In this document: piece by piece, positions 1-6,081 of the stretch
Numbering within the stretch: the first letter of the stretch is position 1
Layout: every line of letters starts with the position of its first letter
NCBI GenBank assembly: GCA_034439815.1
Contig: JAWXBD010000019.1
Coordinates: 1 to 7,119, forward strand
DNA from: JAEUIT01 sp034439815
Lineage (GTDB): Bacteria; Planctomycetota; Phycisphaerae; Phycisphaerales; SM1A02
Reading direction: 5' to 3'
DNA length: 7,119 bases
The notes under the pieces: model-generated
What the model was told of the DNA's origin: nothing
Database searches by the model: none
The model's input: the letters and a program-made list of their open reading frames with translations, nothing else
Made by a program: the position numbers and the translations under genes

Positions 1-564
1 GAGGATGCGCAGTCCGCCGGAGGGCAGATCGCGATCGTCGCGGAACACCCACTCGTCACCCACGCTCGCCTGCTGGAGGAATTGCTCGCCTTGGGCGACA
101 AACCGCGCCAGCAGCGCTCGGCTAGCGGGCCAGCGCGAACCGACCAGATAGGGTCGGCGCACACGCTCGAGCGCCCGCAGGCCGGTTGGAATGCGCAGTG
201 TCGCATCCGATCGATCCAACGATGCAGTCCAGCGTTTCACATGGAGCAGAAAGCGTGTGTCGCCGACACGGACATCAAAGTCCGCCGTGCGGTTGTTACG
301 GGTCGGCACTTCCACGCTCAGCGTGCATCCGCGCGCCAGGAGCTTCAAAGCGACTGCCGCCTCGGTGATCGCGGAATGGCGCCGTTCGTTGTCGTGCACG
401 GTGTCGGCGCGGTCCGTCAGCAGCGCCAGCAGGCGACGCAGGTGCCGGGGCGCCATCAAGGGGTCGGAGCGTTCAGCGAGTCGCGCACTCAGTTCGCTGC
501 GAAAACGGGCCAGCAACTCTTCCGAGCGATCGTCGGAGCGCCGGTGAATCGTCGGTCGTGCCAT
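1..564 (-). CDS. Partial protein with a degenerate PD-(D/E)xK nuclease-like signature (C-terminus beyond left edge)
   Basis: The frame is open without a stop from ATG at 564 to base 1, giving 188 codons with mostly G or C in third position; the 3' end lies outside the window. I do not recognise a named family. Residues 66-110 resemble the core of restriction-endonuclease-like folds: Glu68 in a helix (ITEAAVALKLLARG), a strand (TLSVEVPT, 80-87), then ADF with Asp95, a short hairpin, and FLLHVKR (105-111). In the usual signature the last element is (E/D)xK; here it reads H108-V-K110. The N-terminal 60 residues are charged and helical (RSEELLARFRSELSARL), and the segment after the motif is rich in Arg and Leu. 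No signal peptide or membrane segment is visible, so it is probably cytoplasmic. The start is the first ATG and is preceded by a divergent intergenic region. Catalytic activity is unproven because the acidic residue is replaced. The coding call is firm; the fold is inference. Confidence 0.72.
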   Translation of the reverse strand, partial: MARPTIHRRSDDRSEELLARFRSELSARLAERSDPLMAPRHLRRLLALLTDRADTVHDNERRHSAITEAAVALKLLARGCTLSVEVPTRNNRTADFDVRVGDTRFLLHVKRWTASLDRSDATLRIPTGLRALERVRRPYLVGSRWPASRALLARFVAQGEQFLQQASVGDEWVFRDDRDLPSGGLRIL

Positions 565-605
565 GCGTGGTCGAGTGTAACGGCGGGGCGAAATTTGAGA
601 TGCAG

Positions 606-673
606 GGGTCACATTATCTGCCCGTCCTGCGCAGACCGGACATGTTCGCGCAGCGAGGGTCAGGCCGGGTCAC
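606..673. promoter_or_regulatory. Repeated GGGTCA motifs in the divergent intergenic region
   Basis: GGGTCA occurs on the + strand at 606-611, 657-662 and 667-672; the first and third extend to GGGTCAC. The last two are exactly 10 bp apart and the first is 51 bp upstream of the second, close to whole helical turns. They lie between the leftward gene starting at 564 and the rightward gene starting at 695. This is what an operator for a dimeric or cooperatively binding regulator can look like, but six-base matches in GC-rich DNA are weak evidence. On the minus strand, GATAAT (618-613) could be a -10 element for the leftward gene, without a good -35. Confidence 0.25.
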
Positions 674-694
674 GTTTTGACCGATGTCGTCCCC

Positions 695-1165
695 ATGCGC
701 ATCGGAGAACTCATGATTCAGCAAGGGATTCTCACCCAGCACCAGGTCGAGCTCGCAGTGGCCGAGCAGCGACTCAGCGGTGAACCATTTGGCGTCGCCT
801 GCGAGCGGCTGTTCGGACTGCATCCCAAGGTCGTCGAAGGAGCGTGGGCGCTGCAGTATGCGACCCTCGTGTCATCCGTCGATCCAAAGCTGAACCAGAT
901 CGAGCCTGATGCCGAAGCGCTCATGACGCGCCGCCAAGCCTGGCAGTTTCGTTCGGCGCCGCTGCGCTTTGAAAACGGTCAGGTGGTCATCGTCACGTGC
1001 GCGGAATCGCTCGCGCGCGCCCTGCGCTTTGCTACGACGCACATTGCCCATGAAGTCTTTCTTGTCCTCGTGTCGCCCGAGCGGCTCGCCGCGCATCTGC
1101 AGGAGCGATTTCCCATGATCGGCATGGACGAAGAGATCATCCGTCGCTGGTTCAAAGCCGCGTGA
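695..1165 (+). CDS. Stand-alone MshEN-like (GspE/PilB N-terminal type) protein
   Basis: The 156-residue protein consists almost only of a domain like the N-terminal domain of type II secretion and type IV pilus ATPases. Two successive 24-residue motifs are visible: residues 2-25 (RIGELMIQQGIL, then V18, A21, Q25) and 31-54 (PFGVACERLFGL, then V47, A50, Q54). Each follows the pattern (R/x)-(L/I/F)-G-x4-x2-G-(L/I)-x4-L/V-x2-A-x2-Q known from MshEN domains, some of which bind cyclic di-GMP. Then comes the typical second half: IEPDAEAL, the strand pair RSAPLRFENGQVVIVT (92-107) and a closing helix near SPERLAAHLQERF. No Walker A motif or ATPase follows, so it is a lone sensor or adaptor rather than a motor. 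I chose ATG 695 because family members begin near M-R-(I/L)-G-E-L; an in-frame TTG at 677 is possible. No clear ribosome binding site is seen. Cyclic-di-GMP binding is inference. Confidence 0.8.
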   Translation: MRIGELMIQQGILTQHQVELAVAEQRLSGEPFGVACERLFGLHPKVVEGAWALQYATLVSSVDPKLNQIEPDAEALMTRRQAWQFRSAPLRFENGQVVIVTCAESLARALRFATTHIAHEVFLVLVSPERLAAHLQERFPMIGMDEEIIRRWFKAA

Positions 1166-1527
1166 TGCACCGCGATCGCGGAACCCGGTTGCCCCGTTGA
1201 TCGGATTGAAAAAAAAGCGTCCGCGGATCCTGCTCTGGATCCGCGGACCTACTCTTGAACGATCAGGCTCCCGGTCAGGATGAAGCGGGTGCACTCCCCT
1301 CGAAGCACCCACCGCGACCGCACTCAATCGTGCATGTGGGGCAAAGTATTGACCTTAAGCGGTCGGGCCATCAGGGGATCGCCCCAAACGTATCGCAAAC
1401 CTGGTCCAATGGGCCACTGAGGTGCCGTCCCACTCCGCCTCGGCCGCACGTCGAGAAGCGCGCGATTCTGTTACACGAGTCGCCGTGAGATCTCAACACG
1501 TAGACCGAACTCCCCAATGACACCTAA
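1166..1527. other. Intergenic stretch without a convincing gene
   Basis: Between the MshEN-like gene and the broken gene there are about 360 bp. Besides the hairpin terminator at 1219-1248, I see short inverted repeats: GGGTGC/GCACCC at 1287-1292 and 1305-1310, and GGGG/CCCC at 1374-1377 and 1382-1385. A rightward open frame from TTG 1255 to 1488 (77 codons) has uneven codon use and no family resemblance, and I do not call it. A leftward structured transcript ending at the terminator is possible. Confidence 0.45.
1209..1248 (-). terminator. Strong intrinsic terminator facing left
   Basis: GTCCGCGGATCC (1219-1230) and GGATCCGCGGAC (1237-1248) form a perfect 12-bp stem with a 6-base loop. On the minus strand the stem is followed, after two bases, by eight T residues (1216-1209), the classic order for Rho-independent termination. 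On the plus strand the bases after the stem are CTACTCTTG, a poor T-tract, so it would serve the MshEN-like gene only weakly. No clear leftward gene ends just before it. It may end an unrecognised leftward transcript or shield the MshEN-like gene from antisense reading. Confidence 0.8.
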
Positions 1528-2113
1528 GTCGCCCGTGAACGATTGTCGAAGGCGTGCCGTGCGCGCGGGGACACGCACCTCTATCCATGGCCGCGTCTCA
1601 CTGCCCAGCAGACCATTTTCATGGTGCTGTACTGCCCGCTGATGCATGACCAGCACGCGGCGAACATTTTGCGTGCGTCGCTGGCCGAGCCGGGAAAATC
1701 TGTCTTGGCGTGCGGGGGTCGCCGGGTGTTCCAGTACCGGTTGTCGCCTGCGGAACTCGCGGTGTACGGCGCGGCCCCCCATCCGGCAGAATGCGCGGGA
1801 CTGAACCTCACATGGACCTCGAACCCGTCGGACGTTTTCAACGGCCGGCTGATCACGCTCCACGCGGATGATCTCGCAGCGCTGCGGCGGCGGCCCGGAC
1901 GGGATTCGCGGGTGTGTCGATCGGTCCATCAGGCCGTGCCGTCCCTACTACACGCTGGCCCGCGCCTCGGCGGCCGCGGTGTCGCCGGCGTTTCTCGAGT
2001 TCTTCCTCGACACCACGTATCTGAATGACGGCAGCTCCGTCCGCGAGTGGGAGCAGGAGCACGGGCACGAGTTCCGTGAGGGGGATGACCTTCGATACGC
2101 ACAGGGTCGTTAG
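1528..2113 (+). pseudogene. Apparently frameshifted gene of unknown function
   Basis: A coding signal with mostly G/C third positions runs rightward but changes frame twice. From 1528 (first ATG 1621) to about 1905 it reads in one frame, ending NPSDVFNGRLITLHADDLAA and beyond. From about 1905 to 1943 the natural reading is one base back (FAGVSIGPSGRAVP). From 1946 to the TAG at 2111-2113 it is one base back again (YYTLARASAAAVSPAFLEFF, then a Glu/Asp-rich tail ending YAQGR). Adding one T near 1905-1906 and one C near 1943-1945 gives a single uninterrupted protein of roughly 165-195 residues. Both sites are short homopolymers (TT, CCC), so sequencing error is as likely as true decay. I do not recognise the family, and the true start is unclear. 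No signal peptide or membrane helix is evident. A leftward frame covers part of the same DNA, but its codon use over 1620-1929 looks like a shadow. Confidence 0.45.
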
Positions 2114-2136
2114 GTTAGGTCAGGTTAGGTTGGGTT
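2109..2136. repeat. Short imperfect GGTTAGGT tandem repeat
   Basis: TAGGTTAGGT (2111-2120) and CAGGTTAGGT (2121-2130) are neighbouring 10-bp units differing in one base. They are preceded by GT and followed by a decaying copy (TGGGTT). The repeat includes the TAG stop of the broken gene and fills half of the gap before the MazG-like gene. A weak -10-like TAGTAT follows at 2147-2152, so the array may also overlap the promoter of the next genes. Confidence 0.6.
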
Positions 2137-2163
2137 CGATTTCGGTTAGTATGGGATCCGGTC

Positions 2164-2448
2164 ATGCGCATCGCCGAGTTTCAACAGTTGATCCGTGACC
2201 GATACTTTGCAAGCGACAGTCAACGAGGCGTGCCGGGGACGTTTCTGTGGCTGACCGAAGAGATCGGTGAGCTCGCACACGCTCTCGCGCAGCGCGAGCG
2301 CGGCAAAGAGGACCGGGCGAATCTCGAAGAGGAATTTGCCGACGTGCTCGCGTGGCTCACAACGATCGCGAATGTGTGCGACATCGATCTCGAAGCTGCG
2401 ATCCGCGCGAAGTACATCGAGAACGGCGGACCGAAGGGAACGAAGTGA
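2164..2448 (+). CDS. MazG-like nucleotide pyrophosphohydrolase
   Basis: This 94-residue protein is a single all-alpha MazG-type domain, which hydrolyses nucleoside triphosphates (often non-canonical ones) to monophosphate and pyrophosphate with Mg2+. The metal-binding signature is visible: EEIGE at 32-36 and EEEFAD at 55-60, giving the expected ExxE...ExxD arrangement with Glu32/Glu33, Glu36, Glu57 and Asp60. The N-terminal part (FQQLIRDRY, then RGVPGTFLWLTEE) matches small stand-alone members rather than the long, two-domain E. coli MazG. Length is normal for the short type. ATG 2164 is the natural start; only a weak GGGA lies upstream (2153-2156). The stop overlaps the start of the HIT-family gene by four bases, so both are probably translated together. 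A housekeeping role in nucleotide-pool cleaning is inferred; the exact substrate cannot be read from sequence. Confidence 0.88.
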   Translation: MRIAEFQQLIRDRYFASDSQRGVPGTFLWLTEEIGELAHALAQRERGKEDRANLEEEFADVLAWLTTIANVCDIDLEAAIRAKYIENGGPKGTK

Positions 2449-2930
2449 CGGTGAGCGCCTGCGTCGTCTGTTCCTGGGAGCAGCGGCCGCGTCCGGCACT
2501 TGACCTGATCGTCGCGGAAAGCGAGCGCTGGATCGTTCGACATCACATGCCGCCTGCGCCGCTCGCGGGGTGGCTGCAGTTCATCAGTCGTCGCCATGTC
2601 CAGGGTGCGGCGCACTTCGATGACGGCGAGGCCGCGGAGTTCGGCCTGGCCCTGCGCGAGGTATCGGGCGCGCTCGAACGTGCAAGCGCGGCGCTGCGCG
2701 TTTACGCAATCGCGTTCGGCGAAGGCTCGCCGCATCTGCATGTCCATCTGGTGCCGCGCTATGACGATCTGCCGGAGACAGCGTCGTGGAAGGTGGCGGA
2801 CTGGTATCGCGCGGTCGAGGGCGGCGAGCTGGCACCGGCGACGGCACACGAGGTCGAGAGGATGGTGCGACGGGTGCGGGCGGAGCTCGTGGCGCTGCGC
2901 GGTACGCGGTGGGGCGAATCGCGCGTATGA
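2445..2930 (+). CDS. HIT-family nucleotide hydrolase/transferase-like protein
   Basis: The 161-residue protein carries the histidine-triad signature at 97-101 in GSPHLHVHLVPRYDD; the middle His99 would form the nucleotidyl intermediate. An N-terminal Cys6-x2-Cys9 (ACVVC) matches the zinc-knuckle start of many HIT proteins, but the second pair of zinc ligands is less obvious (His33/His34 or His51 are candidates). The middle has the usual strand (RWIVRHHMPP) and the GWLQFISRRHV segment that corresponds to the family's 'G...L.P..H' step. The C-terminal 50 residues are a charged helix. HIT enzymes act on AMP-linked compounds, dinucleoside polyphosphates or similar; the substrate here is unknown. 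I chose GTG 2445 because it overlaps the TGA of the MazG-like gene (GTGA) and keeps the CxxC; GTG 2451 is an alternative. Pairing with MazG suggests a nucleotide-sanitation unit. Confidence 0.88.
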   Translation: MTVSACVVCSWEQRPRPALDLIVAESERWIVRHHMPPAPLAGWLQFISRRHVQGAAHFDDGEAAEFGLALREVSGALERASAALRVYAIAFGEGSPHLHVHLVPRYDDLPETASWKVADWYRAVEGGELAPATAHEVERMVRRVRAELVALRGTRWGESRV

Positions 2931-3131
2931 GGATTCTCGCGTGCATTCGCGGCGCGCGACGCTGATTTCCGTGGCGTCGCTTCCGCCTCCGGATCACTTC
3001 GGCCGCGGTCGGAATATCGCGTGATCCTGAGCGATAACGGATGCGCGCTATGCAAACTCGCGGTACGAGGTATTCTCTCGCGCTCGCCCGCACGCTCGTC
3101 GTAGTGCCGGCGGAACCGGTTGCCACTTTCG

Positions 3132-3956
3132 ATGGGACGCATCGCCGACATCTTTGCTGCAGCCCGACAGGAACGGCGCGGCCTCGTGCTGCCGTTTCTC
3201 ACCGGCGGATGGCCTGATCTGGCGATGATGCCGGCGCTCGTGGCCGCGATGCATCGCGCCGGCGCGCCGATCGTCGAACTCGGCATCCCGTTCAGCGATC
3301 CGATCGCCGATGGCCCCGTCATCGCTGCATCAATGCACGATGCGCTGACGGATGGCGTCACCCCGCAGGCGATCTTCGAATCGGTGCGTCGCATGCGCGC
3401 GACGGACTCTGCGACGGCGTCGCTCGGCGTCGTTGCGATGGTGAGCGTGTCGATCGTGCATCGCATCGGCATCACGCCCTTGGTCGACGCGATCACGGAT
3501 GCAGGTCTCGACGGGATCATTGTTCCCGATGTCGACATTGAGGTCGCTCCAGCGCTCGCCGCCGCGTGCGACCGGCGTGACTGTTCGTGCTCGTTCCTCG
3601 TCGCGCCGACATCGACGCCCGCGCGCGTCGAGGCGATCGTGCGTCATTGCCGCGGCTTTGTGTATCTCCTTGCCCGCGCGGGCGTGACGGGTGCCACGCG
3701 CGATGGAGACACTGGCGGCGTGCCGGAACTCGAGCGGCAGGTCCGCGTCATCCGCTCGGTATCGGCGTCAATTCCCATTGCGGCCGGCTTCGGCATCGCG
3801 ACGCCGGAGCACGTTCGCGCGACGGTCGGTCAGGTCGACGGCGCGATCGTCGGCAGCGCGATCGTGCGCTGCATCGCAGAGGCCCGCGCCGGCAACGAGG
3901 ATCCGGTTCGCGCCGTCGAGCGGCTCGTGGGACAGCTCGTCGCGGCGACGCGGTGA
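3132..3956 (+). CDS. trpA: Tryptophan synthase alpha chain
   Basis: The alpha subunit cleaves indole-3-glycerol phosphate to indole and glyceraldehyde-3-phosphate in the last step of tryptophan synthesis, passing indole to TrpB. At 274 residues it is full length. Catalytic Glu49 and Asp60 stand in VELGIPFSDPIADGP, in exactly the E. coli numbering when ATG 3132 is used, which decides the start over an in-frame TTG at 3120. Also visible are GFVYLLARAGVTGA (the mobile loop 6 region with its Thr-Gly), the phosphate-binding AAGFGIATPEHV and GAIVGSAIV. The barrel opens with PFLTGGWPD, where many members have TAGDP, and SVSIVHRIG replaces the common YNP motif; both are tolerable deviations. There is no trpB, trpF or other trp gene in the window, so the partner is encoded elsewhere or to the left. 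A 201-bp gap separates it from the HIT gene, so it may have its own promoter, though I see no good one. Confidence 0.97.
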   Translation: MGRIADIFAAARQERRGLVLPFLTGGWPDLAMMPALVAAMHRAGAPIVELGIPFSDPIADGPVIAASMHDALTDGVTPQAIFESVRRMRATDSATASLGVVAMVSVSIVHRIGITPLVDAITDAGLDGIIVPDVDIEVAPALAAACDRRDCSCSFLVAPTSTPARVEAIVRHCRGFVYLLARAGVTGATRDGDTGGVPELERQVRVIRSVSASIPIAAGFGIATPEHVRATVGQVDGAIVGSAIVRCIAEARAGNEDPVRAVERLVGQLVAATR

Positions 3957-3966
3957 TGGAAACGAA

Positions 3967-3998
3967 AACTCCCCCGCGCCTCGCGGCACGGGGGAGTT
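3967..3998. terminator. Terminator hairpin between convergent trpA and rpoD
   Basis: AACTCCCCCG (3967-3976) pairs perfectly with CGGGGGAGTT (3989-3998) across a 12-base loop. It starts 10 bp after the trpA stop and 36 bp beyond the rpoD stop. On the minus strand the stem runs into TTTTCGTTTT, a good T-tract, so it should end rpoD transcription efficiently. On the plus strand only GTTGATGG follows, so termination of trpA is weaker though possible. The two genes therefore probably share it. Confidence 0.85.
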
Positions 3999-4034
3999 GA
4001 TGGAATCCGATTTCCGCGACGAGCGCCGCGCTGC

Positions 4035-5933
4035 TCAGCCTTCTTCCTGCGTGAGGAAGCTCGAGAGCCGCTGCTTGCGCACCGGGTGCTGCAGCTTGCG
4101 GATCGCCTTGCTCTCGACCTGCCGGACGCGCTCGCGCGTCACTTTGAAGATACGGCCGACTTCCTCGAGCGTATACGTATAGCCGTCACCGATGCCATAT
4201 CGCAGCTTGAGGATCTCGCGCTCGCGATAGGTGAGCGTCTTCAGCACATCATTGATGCGCTGCCGAAGCATGTCGTTCGTCGCCGACTCCGACGGGCTCT
4301 GCTGCCGCTCGTCTTCGATGAAGTCACCGAAGTGCGAGTCTTCGCTTTCACCCACAGGTCGATCGAGCGAGATCGGATGGCGCGAGATCTTCATCACGCG
4401 CCGCGTCTCTTCGATCGGCATCTTCGCCTTCACCGCGATCTCTTCGACGGTCGGCTCGCGGCCGAGTTCCTGCAGCAGGTTCTTCTGAATGTTCCGCAGC
4501 TTCGACATCGTTTCGATCATGTGGACCGGAACGCGGATCGTGCGTGCGTGATCGGCAATCGCCCGCGTGATAGCCTGGCGAATCCACCATGTCGCATACG
4601 TCGAGAACTTGTAGCCGCGCTTGTACTCGTACTTGTCGACCGCACGCATCAGGCCGGTGTTGCCTTCCTGAATGATGTCGAGAAACGGAAGTCCACGGTT
4701 GCGATACTTCTTCGCGATCGACACGACGAGACGGAGGTTGCCGCCGGACAGATCGCGCTTCGCCTGCTCGTATTCGCCGAACACCCGCTCGATGTCGCGG
4801 ATATGCCGGTCGAGTTCTTCAGGTTCCGCGAGCACGAGATTGCGCAGGCCGTCAAACTCTTCCCGCATGACCATGACGTCTTCGGGGTCGTAGCGGTCAG
4901 GGTGCTTGTCTGCTCGGGCGATTGTCTTCAGCAGTTCCTTGATCTTCTTGTTGATCGCCTGCAGCTTGCGCAGCAGCGGCTGGATGCGACCCGTGCGCAG
5001 GCAGCACTCCTCAAGCAGCGTCGCGATCTTGCGGCGGCGGCGCTTGAGTTCGTCAATCGTCTCCTCCCGGGCGTGGGCGCTGACCTTCGGCTGACCCAGT
5101 CGCTGACCCAGTCGCTGACCCAGTCGGTCGTTCTCCAGTCGATCCCAGCCGGTCCGGTTGAGATCCAGCAGCTTGCCGATCGTCTGCAGGTTCACGGGAA
5201 TGCGGGCAGCGATCTTGTCCTTCGCGTTTTCTTCCGCAGTCGAGATGCGCATGGTCCGGTCGAAGGGCAGTGAGCCCTCGTGAACCTGCTTCAGAATTTC
5301 GATCGCCTGGGTCGCCGCGTAGTCGCTCTCGAGCGTCTTGCGGCGGAAGATCATGCGCGTCGTTTCGATCTTCTTCGCCAGACGGATCTCCTCCTCGCGG
5401 GTGAGCAGCGGAATCGTGCCCATCTGCGTGAGGTACATGCGGATCGGATCATCGATCCGCTTCGAGCCCTGCTCGTTGATCGCCTGCTCGACAGCGGCCT
5501 GCGTCTCCGCGTCGTCGAGGATCTCGTCTTCGCCACTGACCACCGCTGCGGGCTCTGCATCGGGATCGACCGGATCGCCGAGATCGATCTCCGGCTCGCC
5601 GCCGAGATCCATCGGCGGTTCGTCCACCGTGTCCTCGTCGATCATCTGAACCTTGGGCGTCTTGCCGCCCTTCTTCGGATCATCGCGCTGGAACTTGAGA
5701 TTGGTCTGGAGCGGCGCAGCGAACGGTGCGTAGCCGTTGCGGCGAACTTCCGGTTCGTCGATCAGGGTGATGCCGTGCTTGTTGAAGAGGACAAGCAGCT
5801 CGTCGAGTCGGTCGGGATCGACATACTCATCGGGCAGGCAGGTGTTGAGCTCTTCGTAGGAGATCCACTTGCGTGCGATCCCCTGGTCCAGAAGTTGGCG
5901 GAGCACGTCAAATTGTTCGAGGCTGATGGTCAC
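4035..5933 (-). CDS. rpoD: Primary sigma-70 factor (RpoD/SigA type)
   Basis: The 632-residue protein directs RNA polymerase to housekeeping promoters. Region 1.1 is present (residues 1-60, starting SLEQFDVLRQLLDQG), then an acidic linker (97-152), region 1.2 (DDPIRMYLTQMG, from 161) and a non-conserved domain (about 191-387). Region 2 runs from 388 to 475 and holds NRGLPFLDIIQEGN and the -10-reading YKFSTYATWWIRQ. Region 3 runs from about 476 to 552. Region 4 has the -35-reading helix-turn-helix (LEEVGRIFKVTRERVRQVE, 589-607). Having region 1.1 plus all other regions marks a primary, not alternative, sigma. The wording GYTYTLEEVGRIFK and KLQHPVR is planctomycete-like. I place the start at GTG 5933, where region 1.1 homology begins and a GGAG lies 10 nt upstream (5947-5944); an in-frame TTG at 5996 would add 21 unlikely residues. 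It lies downstream of a DnaG-like gene, as in other dnaG-rpoD loci. Confidence 0.96.
   Translation of the reverse strand: MTISLEQFDVLRQLLDQGIARKWISYEELNTCLPDEYVDPDRLDELLVLFNKHGITLIDEPEVRRNGYAPFAAPLQTNLKFQRDDPKKGGKTPKVQMIDEDTVDEPPMDLGGEPEIDLGDPVDPDAEPAAVVSGEDEILDDAETQAAVEQAINEQGSKRIDDPIRMYLTQMGTIPLLTREEEIRLAKKIETTRMIFRRKTLESDYAATQAIEILKQVHEGSLPFDRTMRISTAEENAKDKIAARIPVNLQTIGKLLDLNRTGWDRLENDRLGQRLGQRLGQPKVSAHAREETIDELKRRRRKIATLLEECCLRTGRIQPLLRKLQAINKKIKELLKTIARADKHPDRYDPEDVMVMREEFDGLRNLVLAEPEELDRHIRDIERVFGEYEQAKRDLSGGNLRLVVSIAKKYRNRGLPFLDIIQEGNTGLMRAVDKYEYKRGYKFSTYATWWIRQAITRAIADHARTIRVPVHMIETMSKLRNIQKNLLQELGREPTVEEIAVKAKMPIEETRRVMKISRHPISLDRPVGESEDSHFGDFIEDERQQSPSESATNDMLRQRINDVLKTLTYREREILKLRYGIGDGYTYTLEEVGRIFKVTRERVRQVESKAIRKLQHPVRKQRLSSFLTQEEG
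5090..5125 (-). repeat. In-frame triplicated 12-bp repeat inside rpoD
   Basis: GCTGACCCAGTC occurs three times in perfect tandem (plus-strand 5090-5101, 5102-5113, 5114-5125). Being 12 bp long it keeps the frame and encodes RLGQ repeats at residues 270-281 (DRLGQRLGQRLGQPK) in the non-conserved domain between regions 1.2 and 2. Perfect identity suggests recent slippage expansion. Confidence 0.95.
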
Positions 5934-6081
5934 GGTCGCATTGCTCCGAAGCGAGGAGGAGGAGATTCGGGAGACGCGAAGAGGCGCACGATCCAAGCAA
6001 GTCAGCAGGCCAGTCAGTCAGAAAGCAAGTCGGGACAGTCACACAGGCGGGGGTCGAAGGGTCAGGTCGAAAAGGCCAGAC

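Noticed and set aside
82..783. Rightward open frame of 233 codons across the left region
   Set aside because: It is the antisense shadow of the leftward gene 1-564 and overlaps the MshEN-like gene; composition is Arg/Ser/Gln-rich with no family resemblance.
1349..1380. Promoter starting with TTGACC
   Set aside because: No -10-like sequence at 16-18 bp.
1255..1488. Rightward 77-codon open frame starting at TTG
   Set aside because: Irregular third-position use, no ribosome binding site, no recognisable motif.
1471..1929. Leftward 152-codon open frame
   Set aside because: Mostly Arg-rich shadow of the rightward coding signal; only its last 40 residues look protein-like, so it is kept as a finding rather than a gene.
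2124..2152. Promoter TTAGGT-17-TAGTAT before the MazG-like gene
   Set aside because: The -35 matches poorly and comes from the tandem repeat; spacing alone is not enough.
3041..3217. Small rightward frame in the gap before trpA (starting ATG CGC GCT)
   Set aside because: It overlaps the trpA start in another frame, and its sequence past 3132 is a shadow of trpA.
2759..3538. Leftward 259-codon open frame
   Set aside because: Antisense to the HIT gene and trpA, both firmly identified on the plus strand.
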